Assembly: GCA_943736015.1 (NCBI GenBank)
Contig: OX031056.1
Coordinates: 63,763,277-63,827,276, forward strand
Source of the DNA: Tridacna crocea
Taxonomy: Eukaryota > Mollusca > Bivalvia > Cardiida > Cardiidae
DNA length: 64,000 bases
Reading direction: 5' to 3'
Part shown: one piece after another, positions 46,963 to 57,000 of the stretch
How the letters are laid out: each line of letters starts with the position of its first letter
How positions within the stretch are numbered: position 1 is the stretch's first letter
Notes under the pieces: model-generated
Told to the model about the DNA's origin: nothing
The model's database searches: none
The model's input: only the letters and a program-made list of their open reading frames with translations
Position numbers and translations under genes: made by a program

Positions 46963-49884
46963 CTAATTTATCTCGTTGTATCTAGCATGAAATATAGTTC
47001 TATCCGTGACAGACTTTTTGTCAGATGCAAGGTCAAATCTGAATTCTGCACTGTTTAGTGTCCATGGAGGGATTTCAGAGATTTTATAGTCGGCAATAGA
47101 CTCGGTGTCTATGCCAAGGTTATCTACAATGGGCTTCATGCGGATACCAAATGGAGGAATAACATTTGGTTTCCTTTCAAAAAGACGTTTATATTCAGGT
47201 TTAAAGACAACGTTATGAGTTGGATTAAAACAATTCGACTTAAGTTTTAAAATATATTGAAGTGAGAGTTTTTCTCTCCTGTAAGAAAGGGAAGGTTCAT
47301 TAGCCTCAACATAGAGACTATTGACGGGAGAAGTTCTGAAAGCTCCAAGTACAAGACGCAGACCTTCGTGGTGTATAGAATCGAGAATTTTCAGATAGGA
47401 TTTACGGGCCGATCCGTATACAACAGATCCATAGTCTAACTTGGAGCGAACTAAAGACCGATAAAGCCGCAAGAGGACTTTACGGTCTGCTCCCCATTCA
47501 GAATGAGCCACAACCTTAAGAAGATTAAGAGCCTTCTTGCACTTCTTTTTAAGTGCAGTGATGTGAGGAAGGAAAGAAAGCTTTCTGTCAAAGATGACTC
47601 CAAGAAATTTAAACTCAGAAACGACTTCAATTTTAGTTTTGTCCAGATAAAGTTCAGGATCTGGATGAACACCTCGTAGATTACAGAGGTGCATGCACTT
47701 AGTTTTGGACTTTGAAAATTTGAAGCCATTTTCATCAGACCATGTTTGCAATTTGTTGAGACATTGCTGAAGTTGTCTCTCAATAATGTTCATATTTCGA
47801 GATCTGAAGCATATGACGAAGTCATCAACATAGAGGGAACAGTCTACACCAGGACAGATAGCTTTGACTATACTGTTTATTTTCACACTGAAAAGTGTAA
47901 CAGAGAGAATACATCCTTGGGGTACACCCATCTCTTGTTCACGGGCTCCCGAGACAGTATTACCAACTCGGACGCGGAAAAGACGTTCATCCAAGAAGGC
48001 TGAAATAAAAAGAGGAAGACGGCCTCGAAGACCAAAGTCATGCAAGTCTTTCAGAATTCCGTATTTCCAAGTTGTATCGTAAGCGCTTTCAAGGAAGAAA
48101 AAGACAGATACTACATGCTGTCTATTAATAAAGGCTTCTCTAACAAAGGTTTCAAAGCGGACAAGATGATCTATGGTGCCACGCTGGCGACGAAATCCAC
48201 TCTGTACATCAACAATGAGGTGGTGTTTTTCTAAAAACCAGACAAGCCTGTCGTTGACCATACGTTCTAGGGTCTTGCAGAGACAACTAGTAAGAGCTAT
48301 TGGCCGATAGTTAGCCGGGTCACTAGCATCTTTGCCAGGTTTTGGGATAGGAATAACAAGTGCCTCTCGCCAGGATGCAGGAAAATCACCTGACTGCCAG
48401 ATATCATTAAAAATATCAAATAAAACTGAGAGGGAAGTAAAAGGTAAGTGTTTTAAAAACTGGTAATGAACTTTATCTGGGCCAGGAGAAGAATCATGAG
48501 CTTTATTCAGAGCAGATTTTAATTCTTTAAAAGTGAAGAGTTTATTATAATGCTCTGAATTCGAAGACTTGAAATTAAGCTTTTTCTTTTCCTCTCTAGC
48601 TTTATTCCTCTGAAACTTTTCTGAATAATTTGCAGAGGAAGACTTTTTGCAAAAGGTGTTAGCAAGAGCATCAGCTATATCCTGGGGAGATTCCAACGAA
48701 GTATTGTTAACCTCAAGGTGATTAACAGGGGTCTGGCCTTTGCCATTGATCTTTCTGATCATGTCCCACGTTTTTTTAGTAGTAGTTCTACTATTTAATT
48801 TAGAGACATACTGTCTCCAAGCCTTACGCTTACTTTCTTTAATGGTACGACGGGCTTTTGCCCTGGAAATACGGAATAAGTTAAGATTGTCTTTGGTAGG
48901 CCTGAGATTAAATTTTCTAAGGGCCTGTTTTCTGTCTCTGACAGCCTGTTTACAATCATCATTGTACCAAGGCTTGTCAGGTCGTTTTGGGTTTGTCGAG
49001 GTCTGAGGGACGGACTGTTTAGCTGCATCAATTAATAGGGAAGTGAACAGTTTTGCAGGATCATCGCAATTTCCAAATTTATCATGTGTAATGGTCTGTT
49101 CACATAGGGTTTCAAATTTATTCCAATTGGCTTTGGAAAGCTTCCATTTCTGCGGTCGTACACTGCTGGACGGTTGTGTAGATGAAAAGATAATGGGGAA
49201 GTGATCACTTCCACACAAATCCTCAGTCACTTTCCAAGTGAAATTGGGAAGTAAGACTGGGCTGCATAATGTTAAATCAATGGAAGAGTAAGATCCAGTT
49301 GCTGGATGCAAGTAGGTTTTGGATTTGTTATCATTCATGAAAGACAGAGAGTTGTTGGAAATGAAGTTCTCCAACTGTAGACCTCTCTGGTTGGTGTCAT
49401 TGCAACCCCACATAACATTGTGACCATTAAAGTCCCCAGCTAGAATATAGGGGGATGGCAATTGGGAAATAAGATCATTCAGATTGGTCTCATTGATAGG
49501 TGTGCTTGGGGGGAGGTATACAGAACACAGTGTAACAGCACTGTGTAAAGATAACCTGACGGCAACAGCTTGCAAGTTTGTATTTAAAGAGATAACTTTG
49601 TGAGGAATGTTGTTGTTAACAACAATAGAAACACCACCTCTGGCTTTTTCGCCTTCGGTAAAGACCTTGTTGTAAATAGAATGATATTTTATAGTGATAT
49701 CATCTTCCCGTTTAAGGAAGGTTTCTTGCAAACAAACAGCAACTGGTTTGTTATCATTGATTAAAAGTGAAAGTTCGTCAAAGTTTGACTTCAGACCTCG
49801 ACAATTCCACTGGATTATGGTATCCATAGTGCATGAGGAAAGTATAAAGACTAAGGTAAAAAAAGAGGCCGTAAACCAATGCAT
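46963..49884 (-). CDS. LINE ORF2: APE endonuclease and reverse transcriptase (inactive)
   Basis: 973 residues to the TAG. The APE-type endonuclease (residues ~20-240) shows IIQWNCRGL, LQETF, LAGDFNGHN and GSDHFP. The RT follows with SPGPDKVHYQFLK, IPIPKPGKD, NYRPIALTSCLCK, SGFRRQRGTIDHL, QGCILSVTLF and LYVDD. Motif A reads FFFLESAYDTTW where the family has a catalytic Asp (FFDLExAYDTTW): the first metal-binding residue is Phe, so the enzyme should be dead. The tail includes a thumb-like GSVVYGSA segment. ORF1 ends 15 bp upstream. Confidence 0.93.
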   Translation of the reverse strand: MHWFTASFFTLVFILSSCTMDTIIQWNCRGLKSNFDELSLLINDNKPVAVCLQETFLKREDDITIKYHSIYNKVFTEGEKARGGVSIVVNNNIPHKVISLNTNLQAVAVRLSLHSAVTLCSVYLPPSTPINETNLNDLISQLPSPYILAGDFNGHNVMWGCNDTNQRGLQLENFISNNSLSFMNDNKSKTYLHPATGSYSSIDLTLCSPVLLPNFTWKVTEDLCGSDHFPIIFSSTQPSSSVRPQKWKLSKANWNKFETLCEQTITHDKFGNCDDPAKLFTSLLIDAAKQSVPQTSTNPKRPDKPWYNDDCKQAVRDRKQALRKFNLRPTKDNLNLFRISRAKARRTIKESKRKAWRQYVSKLNSRTTTKKTWDMIRKINGKGQTPVNHLEVNNTSLESPQDIADALANTFCKKSSSANYSEKFQRNKAREEKKKLNFKSSNSEHYNKLFTFKELKSALNKAHDSSPGPDKVHYQFLKHLPFTSLSVLFDIFNDIWQSGDFPASWREALVIPIPKPGKDASDPANYRPIALTSCLCKTLERMVNDRLVWFLEKHHLIVDVQSGFRRQRGTIDHLVRFETFVREAFINRQHVVSVFFFLESAYDTTWKYGILKDLHDFGLRGRLPLFISAFLDERLFRVRVGNTVSGAREQEMGVPQGCILSVTLFSVKINSIVKAICPGVDCSLYVDDFVICFRSRNMNIIERQLQQCLNKLQTWSDENGFKFSKSKTKCMHLCNLRGVHPDPELYLDKTKIEVVSEFKFLGVIFDRKLSFLPHITALKKKCKKALNLLKVVAHSEWGADRKVLLRLYRSLVRSKLDYGSVVYGSARKSYLKILDSIHHEGLRLVLGAFRTSPVNSLYVEANEPSLSYRREKLSLQYILKLKSNCFNPTHNVVFKPEYKRLFERKPNVIPPFGIRMKPIVDNLGIDTESIADYKISEIPPWTLNSAEFRFDLASDKKSVTDRTIFHARYNEIN

Positions 49885-49899
49885 TTTAAAATAGATTGG

Positions 49900-51417
49900 T
49901 TAAGATTTAATTACAGATGTCTCGGCTTTGGATGATTGCCAAGCGTCAAAATCCTTGTTCCAAAGATCTTTGGAAGTGGACCAGATAGAGGCTTCTGAAT
50001 CTGAAGCCTCACCTTCCAGATTTTCAGTATCTGCATCCATGTCCTCTAGCTCCTCTAGCTCCGAAAATCTGTTGGAGGTAGGGACAGGATCATTTACTTT
50101 GATTGTGATCTCACAAGATCCTTGGTTATCTTTAGATTGTGGTTTAGACTTGGAAGAAGACCTTTTAGGAGGTCGGGGTGTATGATTGGGATTGTTATCT
50201 TTGGATGAGACGTTAGATTTTGTTGTAGACTGTGAAGATGGAGGTTGTGGTTTCTTAGGAGGTGGTTGTGAAGAGGTAGATGGCTTTGGAGTTTTCCGTG
50301 AAGAATTTTGTGAAGGTGTAGATGGCTTTGAAGTTTTTTGAGACGAACTATATTGAGAGTTTGTGGGTTTTGAGGATGCCGAAGAGGTTGTGTTTGTTTT
50401 AGATACAGATGGAGAGTCAGGAATTAGTTTGGACAAGGTGGATGGAGGAAGAAGTTCTTTCAGTTCAGAAGCTACATCAGGAAATTTTTGAAGTAGAACT
50501 TTTGCAAGAATTTTACAAGTGCTGCAGTCGTCCTTTTCAGTTGACGAGCCAACAACACCTGCATAACTAGGACCAGAAGAGGTTTTCTTGCGTTGTTCAA
50601 ATATTTTCCTTGCCTCTGGAAAGCTAACATTATTGTTATATTTAATTGAAAGAATTTCTTTTTCTTCCTTCCATACTGGACACTCTCTTGAAAAAGTAGA
50701 GTGTGCAGATTTGCAATTAATGCAGAGAGGAGGATTAGAACAAGTAGTACTGTCATGGTCAGGTCCTTGATGAGCACATTTTGAGCACGTTTCTTGGTTC
50801 GGACATTTACTGATGTGATGGCCGTACCTCTGGCATTTAAAACATCGCAAGGGGTTTGGCACGTACACATCTACTTTGACTACTTGGAAGCCTATCTTGA
50901 TAGATGTTGGAAGAACAGGTGAAAAAAAAGTTAAAATGTACGTATTTGTAAGTCTCTGTTCTCCATCTCTGCGTACAGAAATCCGCTGAACATCGGATAC
51001 ACCTTGTTGTTTTAAGTTATCTTTAATTTCTTGTAAGGAGCTGCAGTAAGTAAGCTCTTTGCATCTTATTACTCCTTTGCAAGAATTGAGGGAAGGATGT
51101 GGGAAAATTTTAACGTCCATGTCAAAGAATTTTGTGTTTTTCAAGAGATTTAGTGCTTGCTGATTAGTAAAACATTCAACTAAGAGAGTCTGATCTTTCA
51201 GTTTTTTGACAGATTTTGGAGTTCCAAGGATGCAAGATATTTGTTTTTCAATAACAAAAGGAGATAGTTTTGTGATAGGTTTTGTAGGATCTTTGGACTG
51301 AATGACAATAAAACGTGGAGAGTTAAAAGAAGAACTAGAAATAGGTTCCGTTTCAGATTCACTATCGGAAAGGGGGCGCTTGCTTTCGTTGAGCTTGGCC
51401 TTTTTTTGGGATGCCAT
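49900..51417 (-). CDS. LINE ORF1: Gag-like RNA-binding protein with three CCHC knuckles
   Basis: About 505 residues from the ATG beginning MASQKKAKLNESKR. The frame is open upstream to 51525, but that part resembles UTR. An RRM-like region (FIVIQSKDPTKPITKLSPFV, and SIKIGFQVVKVDVYVPNPLR) precedes three knuckles: CFKCQRYGHHISKC, CSKCAHQGPDHDSTTC and CINCKSAHSTFSREC. A Ser/Thr/Pro/Gln-rich disordered C-terminus follows. It packages LINE RNA into ribonucleoprotein in the cytoplasm. The frame is intact. Confidence 0.9.
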   Translation of the reverse strand: MASQKKAKLNESKRPLSDSESETEPISSSSFNSPRFIVIQSKDPTKPITKLSPFVIEKQISCILGTPKSVKKLKDQTLLVECFTNQQALNLLKNTKFFDMDVKIFPHPSLNSCKGVIRCKELTYCSSLQEIKDNLKQQGVSDVQRISVRRDGEQRLTNTYILTFFSPVLPTSIKIGFQVVKVDVYVPNPLRCFKCQRYGHHISKCPNQETCSKCAHQGPDHDSTTCSNPPLCINCKSAHSTFSRECPVWKEEKEILSIKYNNNVSFPEARKIFEQRKKTSSGPSYAGVVGSSTEKDDCSTCKILAKVLLQKFPDVASELKELLPPSTLSKLIPDSPSVSKTNTTSSASSKPTNSQYSSSQKTSKPSTPSQNSSRKTPKPSTSSQPPPKKPQPPSSQSTTKSNVSSKDNNPNHTPRPPKRSSSKSKPQSKDNQGSCEITIKVNDPVPTSNRFSELEELEDMDADTENLEGEASDSEASIWSTSKDLWNKDFDAWQSSKAETSVIKS

Positions 51418-52031
51418 GTTTGTGTGTTTAGTTTCACCACCGATGCTCCCCACCCACCATGGAGCCCAACGAGGGGACATAGTCCGGGGAAAACCCATTC
51501 GCAGACCATGACAGGGATACATCAATGGTATACTCGGTATGAAAGGGCTAGACTGGACAGATGCTTTCTCGCAGAAAGTCCTACCAAGCTTAGACGATCA
51601 TTGAGAAGTTACAAATGTCAGCCAAATACCAATAACTTTCACCCGATTGACCCATGAGCCACCGCCTTCTAGGGCTAAATAAGAAATATAACATCTGAAA
51701 GAGTGATGTAATTATGTGGAGAAGATGGTAAATTTAATCGAAAAAAAGATGTAAAAGAAAGAGTATATCAGATGTCCTAGGGCAAGGCATGACCAGCCGA
51801 TTGATCAGGACGGGCCTTCCTGACCTCCCGTTTAGCCCAACTTAAGGCCAAAGTGGTGTGTTGCAAGTACAGGGCCTAGCCAATCCCTGATGTCGCTCAA
51901 CCACCAGGATCCCGTCATCAGGCGACACGGGTCGCAGCCCACGGCAAACGGGCAGGTCCTTTTCGGTGGGGTTTTACCACTCTGCAGGACTACAACCGGG
52001 ATTTTTTCTATTCCCCCTACCCGGCTGGGGG
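51418..52031 (-). other. LINE 5' UTR and internal promoter region
   Basis: G+C-richer, non-coding leader from the CCCCCAGCCGGGTAG terminus at 52031 to the ORF1 start. It has CATGCCTTGCCCTAGGACATC and CATGGTCTGCGAATGGG-like segments. Presumed internal promoter; no motif can be assigned with confidence. Confidence 0.6.
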
Positions 52032-52199
52032 AAGTATCTAAGCGGCGTTTCTATCCCAAAAATAACAATTGTGTATGGAGACAAGATTTACCCTAAGAAA
52101 AACAAACATATTCCTAAAGATAAACTAAAAAAAATTATACTTAAAGGTGTATGGTTTAATGGTAAAGATAAATCTTTTCCTCAGCTTTGGATAGAGTAA
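52032..52199 (+). pseudogene. Small Polinton gene, C-terminal part beyond the LINE
   Basis: Starting at the right target duplication, 55 codons run in the same phase as the 45065 fragment to TAA 52197-52199. The piece has KITIVYGDKIYP and LKGVWFNGKD motifs. It confirms that the LINE interrupted an otherwise open gene. Confidence 0.7.
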
Positions 52200-52243
52200 A
52201 TTATAATTTTTCGATTTAAAAAAATGATAATTGTATTAATAAA

Positions 52244-53521
52244 ATGGACATCTTAAATATCACCGAACCAATCGTAAAACATGATAGTATTGATGTGTAT
52301 GAGCACCATGAGTATAACCCAATTACGGGTACAAATCTCAACAACCCAGGAGGAGAAATTAGGATCGACATCGAAACCCAAGATATTTTTACGCATCCTT
52401 GCGAAAGTTATTTACTTATAGAAGGTAGCTTAACAAAGGCTGATGACTCACGTTACAATGATGAAGACGTTTCCTTAACAAACAACGCAATGATGCATCT
52501 ATTTAAAAATATCAAGTACCAACTTTCCGGTCAAGAGATCGAGTCTATATTATATCCTGGCCAAGCTACTACAATACTCGGGTTGTTAAAATATCCGGAC
52601 GATTTTTCCAAATCACAAGGATTAAACCAATTGTGGTACAAGGATACAACAGCCGCTGCAGAAGATAATAACGTGGGTTGGAAAATAAGAAAACAGTATA
52701 TCATTGATGATTCAGACCCAAAAGGCACATTTAGCTTTAGAGTTCCATTAAAACATATATTCGGTTTCTGTGAGGACTATAATAAGATATTGTATGGAAT
52801 GAAGCAAACTCTCACCTTGACAAGAAATGATGACAATGACGCAATTTTTAGAGCTAACGCTGCTGATGCTGGTAAAATTAAGTTAGATAATATAATGTGG
52901 TATATGCCACACGTCATGCCCGCGGATAAGGAGAAAATGGAACTTTATAAACTTATCGAGAAAAAAGAAAAGTTTCCAGTTGGATATAGAATGATACAAT
53001 GCGACTCTATTTCTGTTCCTCAGACAACATCGTTTACTTGGAGACTTTCCGTTAAATCTTCCCCTGAGGTGCCGCGTTTTATCATTGTTGGGTTTCAAAC
53101 TAATAAAAATAACAACCAAAGGCAGAATCCATCCATATTTAACAATATAGGTGTTAAAAATATTTATGTTACGTTAAATTCCACAAGATACCCAGAGGTT
53201 GACTACAATCTTTCATTTACGAAACAGCAATTTAGTAGAGCTTATGGCGATGCCGCATTATTTAGGTCTAAGTTTTTTAACATGGATGAGTTAGTATCAA
53301 ACCCTAACATCTCCCCGTCGGATTATAAAACTCTTTATCCGTTGTTTTTGTTCGATGTTTCTAAGCAAAGTGAAAGGCTAAAAATTTCCGTTACTGATAT
53401 TCAAATCAAAGCGCTTTTTCATGCTAATGTGGATGCAAACACAGAAGCATATGCTGTTATTATTAGTGATAGGTTAATTAACTTTCAGTCTGACGGAAAT
53501 AAAATGAACGTAGTATATTAA
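52244..53521 (+). CDS. Major capsid protein (double jelly roll)
   Basis: 425 residues, start in ATTAATAAAATGG. Beta-rich throughout, with the pattern typical of Polinton PB: EHHEYNPITGTNLNNPGG then IRIDIETQDIFTHPCESYLL at the start of the first jelly roll, NNAMMHLFKNIKYQLSGQEI, and in the second domain WRLSVKSSPEVPRFIIVGFQ and KNIYVTLNSTRYPEVDYN. Double-jelly-roll proteins form hexon-like trimers tiling icosahedral capsids in adenoviruses, virophages and Polintons. The frame is complete without stops, unlike PolB. Upstream DNA (52200-52243) is an A/T-rich promoter gap. Confidence 0.9.
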   Translation: MDILNITEPIVKHDSIDVYEHHEYNPITGTNLNNPGGEIRIDIETQDIFTHPCESYLLIEGSLTKADDSRYNDEDVSLTNNAMMHLFKNIKYQLSGQEIESILYPGQATTILGLLKYPDDFSKSQGLNQLWYKDTTAAAEDNNVGWKIRKQYIIDDSDPKGTFSFRVPLKHIFGFCEDYNKILYGMKQTLTLTRNDDNDAIFRANAADAGKIKLDNIMWYMPHVMPADKEKMELYKLIEKKEKFPVGYRMIQCDSISVPQTTSFTWRLSVKSSPEVPRFIIVGFQTNKNNNQRQNPSIFNNIGVKNIYVTLNSTRYPEVDYNLSFTKQQFSRAYGDAALFRSKFFNMDELVSNPNISPSDYKTLYPLFLFDVSKQSERLKISVTDIQIKALFHANVDANTEAYAVIISDRLINFQSDGNKMNVVY

Positions 53522-53550
53522 GTTAAATATTTTTTTTAACTATATAAAAA

Positions 53551-53889
53551 ATGCTAAAGACTATAGATTTAAAAGAAATTCTTATAGAAAATAAAATACC
53601 TTTTCGTTCTTACTGGGATAAAAAGCGGTTAGTTAAGTTGGTAAGCTCACACGGCTTACTACCGGAGAAGGAGCCTGAACCAGAAAAGAATACAGACCCT
53701 AAATACGATAAATTACGGGCTATTAGGAAAAAACCTAAACCAGTTACTTTAGAAGATGTTATCACCGGGGAAATAATATCTTTTCCATCGATTTATAGCG
53801 CTAGTAAATATATAGATCGTTGCCCGCAAACTATCGTAAATTCTAACGGAAGTATTTGGAAAGGTAAATATAAAATTATCATTCAGTAA
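53551..53889 (+). CDS. SAP-like plus NUMOD1-like DNA-binding protein
   Basis: 112 residues, start directly after AACTATATAAAAA. The N-terminal 35 residues (IDLKEILIENKIPFRSYWDK then KRLVKLVSSHGLLP) look like a SAP-type helix-loop-helix. After a Pro/Glu hinge comes VTLEDVITGEIISFPSIYSA then SKYI...IVNSNGSIWKGKYKIII. This is the pattern of NUMOD1/IENR repeats, DNA-reading modules of homing endonucleases. No nuclease motif is present. It may be a DNA-binding or terminal-protein-type partner of PolB next door (inference). Confidence 0.62.
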   Translation: MLKTIDLKEILIENKIPFRSYWDKKRLVKLVSSHGLLPEKEPEPEKNTDPKYDKLRAIRKKPKPVTLEDVITGEIISFPSIYSASKYIDRCPQTIVNSNGSIWKGKYKIIIQ

Positions 53890-54008
53890 TTTTATTATAT
53901 CTACGTATAAAGATATAATAAAATTTTGAAATGAACCGTTTTTGTTCGTATCTCTTATTTATTACTTAAAAAATTTTAGTATAAGAAAAATTTTTTCATT
54001 AAAAAAAG
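53890..54008 (+). promoter_or_regulatory. Intergenic region before PolB
   Basis: ATTTTATTATATCTACGTAT / ATAAAGATATAATAAAAT forms a hairpin just after the preceding stop (possible transcript end). ATTAAAAAAAG abuts the PolB ATG. Confidence 0.45.
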
Positions 54009-57000
54009 ATGAGTTACACAGTAAGTGATTTAAAACGATTAGCTCGTGAACGAGGTTTACACGGATATTCGAGGCTTCGTCGAGCAGAACTACTTGATTT
54101 AGTTTTTGGTAGAAATATTATCGATCGGGAAAATGAGTTAATTAACGCGCCAATATTAACTCCAACTCCCTATCAACCCCCTCCTCCAACTCCCTATCTA
54201 CCCCCTCCTCCAAGCTCGGAATTTTTAGATGAACTATCTAGAAGAGGTAGGGAAAGGACTAGAAATTTAAATAGGGATAGAACTAGAGACAGAGATAGAA
54301 CTGTAGGCCCGAGACAAACACCGGCAGAACGGGCTAGAGAAGAATATAGACGTAAGAAAAAGGAAAAGAAAAAGAAAGAAGCTAAAATTAAACAAGTAAG
54401 AAGAGAAACTAAGAGAAAACAAAGAGCCGAAAAAAGAAAGAAAAAAGAGAAAAAAGAAAAAGAGATTGATGATTTAGAAATTCGGAAAGAAGCATCTTCT
54501 TTAAAAGAATTTGCCGTTCAATATGTTATTGATGGTGTTGTAGGCTATGGTCCGGATGAGTACTTAGAACGAGTACGAAAAATGGTAACGAATCTTTTAA
54601 GAAATAATCGTAGATCAAAGGTTAAGCTAAGGTTGATATGTCTCCTTAAAAGGATAGGACAAATAATAGAAAATCTTCCCGTTTTACGACAGTTTGATTC
54701 ATTTCATGAACTTATTCTAGATGAAACGGATGTAGATGAGTTATATACTATTATGGTTGAACGAGTTTTAGAAAACCTCGCAATTTTTCAAAGAGATGGA
54801 AGCCCATGGATTTTTATTAGGGTAGTTCATTTAAAGATATTTATGGTTGATTACAAACCATTAAAAGGTAATTCATATATTCCTACTCCAACTACACTCG
54901 CGAGAAAGAAAGCAATTATTAACCCAAAAAATATGAATGATAATAAATGTTTTGCTTATGCCGTTATGAGGGGAATTAAACCGAGGTTAGAGAATCCAGA
55001 AAGAATCGATCAGAATTTAAGGGAAGACATTAAAACCTTAAATATGGAAGGGATAGAATATCCCGTTTAGCTAAAGGATATTGATAGATTCGAAAAACAA
55101 AATGAAAATATTTCCATCGTTGTTTTAGGTCACGAAAATGAAACAGTTTACCCGCTCAGAAAGCAAAAAACTTTTAATAGAGAGCATTTAGTAGTTCTCT
55201 TATTACTAACTGATGAATCTAATACTCATTACACTTTGGTTAAAAACCCTAGTCCTTTATTATCTTCGCAATTAACGAATCATAACGGAAAAATATTTTT
55301 TTGTTGGAATTGCGTGAATTCTTTTCGATCTTTGGAAATTCTAGAAAAACATCGAAAATTGTGTAATGAAATGTCATCAGTACAAGTAAATATGCCACCT
55401 CCAGGAACGATTCTGAAGTTTAATAATTTAATTCGTACACAATGGTTACCTTTTGTTGTATATGCAGATTTTGAGTCTTGTATTAAACCGAAGCATTCCT
55501 GCGATCCGAATTCAGAAGCGAGCTATACGAAGCAGTAACAAAAACATGAGCCAACTGGATTTTGCTTTTACGTTAAATCTTTTGATGAAAGCGTTTATCA
55601 ATCAAAAATAAAGCGATATACCGGAGAAGACGCATCTAAAAGATTTTTAGAAATGTTAGAAGAAGTTGCTCGTGAAATAGATAATATCCCTAGTTCCGAG
55701 ATGATATATGGTAGAAAAGAATTTGATATATAAGGCAGCAACTGAATGTTGGATTTGTAAAAAGGGCTTTCAAGGAAATGAAAAAAAGGTAAGGGATCAT
55801 TGTCATTATACAGGAAAATTTAGAGGAGCCGCGCATAATGCTTGTAATTTAAAATATAAAAAAGCTAGATTTATTCCCGTATTTTTTCATAACCTTACTG
55901 GTTATGATAGCCATTTATTTATTAAAAATCTCGGCATAACTGAAGGACGAATTAATGTTATTCCTCTAAATGAGGAAAAATATGTGAGTTTTACTAAAAC
56001 GGTAATTACTGGAAGTTATCATAGTCAGAAGGATAAAAAAGATAAAAATAAAACTCTCGATATTAGATTCGTTGATAGCTTAAAGTTTTTATCGGCTAGT
56101 TTAGATTCGCTAGTTAATAAATTTAAGAATAATAAGGAAAAATTTAAAAACGTCTCTAAATATTTTGATGGTAAAGAACTTGACTTACTTCTTCGAAAAG
56201 GAGTTTATCCTTACGAATATGTTGATTCTCTAGAAAAACTTAATGAAACTAAGTTACCGCCTAAAGATTCTTTTTACTCGAGACTTAATGATAGTGATAT
56301 TAGTGATGAGGATTATAATCACGCGAAAGTCGTTTGGGATACATTTAAATTAAAAAATCTTAGGGATTACCACGATTTATATAATTTGTCAGACGTTTTA
56401 TTGTTAGCTGATGTTTTTGAAAATTTTAGGGAAGTTTTTTTTAACGAATATAATTTAGATCCTGCATGGTATTATACTCTTCCCGGTTATGCGTTTGATG
56501 CTTGTCTGTTAATAACGAATGTTAAGTTAGAGTTATTAACAGATATTGATATGCTTTTAATGTTTGAAAAAGGGATAAGGGGAGGGGTTTCAGTGATTAG
56601 TCATAGATACGCTAAGGCAAATAACAAGTATATGGGAAGTCAACACGATAAAACTTTACCTAGTATATTTATCGAATATTTAGACGCAAATAATTTATAT
56701 GGTAGTGGTATGTCTTTTCCTCTTCCTACATGCGGATTTAGATGGATGACTAAAGACGAATTTGGTAAATGGGAGAATTTCCCGTGTATATTAGAAGTTG
56801 ATTTAGAATACCCAACGGAGTTACACGACACGCATAATGATTACCCCTTAGCCCCTGAGAGCATTAAAATAAGTACGGTTGAAAAGTTGGTTCCTAACTT
56901 GAATTGCAAAAAGGAATATGTTCTTCACTATAAGAATTTAAAACAATATTTAGGTTTTGGTCTTAAGCCAATAAAAATTCATAGAGGAATTATATTTAAT

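Larger units (their letters stand above)
45279..52031 (-). mobile_element. I-group LINE (Nimb/I-like) inserted in the Polinton
   Basis: A full-length non-LTR retrotransposon of 6753 bp on the minus strand: 5' UTR (51526-52031), ORF1 with zinc knuckles, ORF2 with APE endonuclease, RT and downstream RNase H, and a 3' UTR ending in (CATT)5. RNase H after RT places it in the I group (I, Nimb, Loa, R1 or ingi relatives); Nimb-like is my best guess. A perfect 13-bp target duplication proves transposition into the Polinton gene at 45065. Confidence 0.92.
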
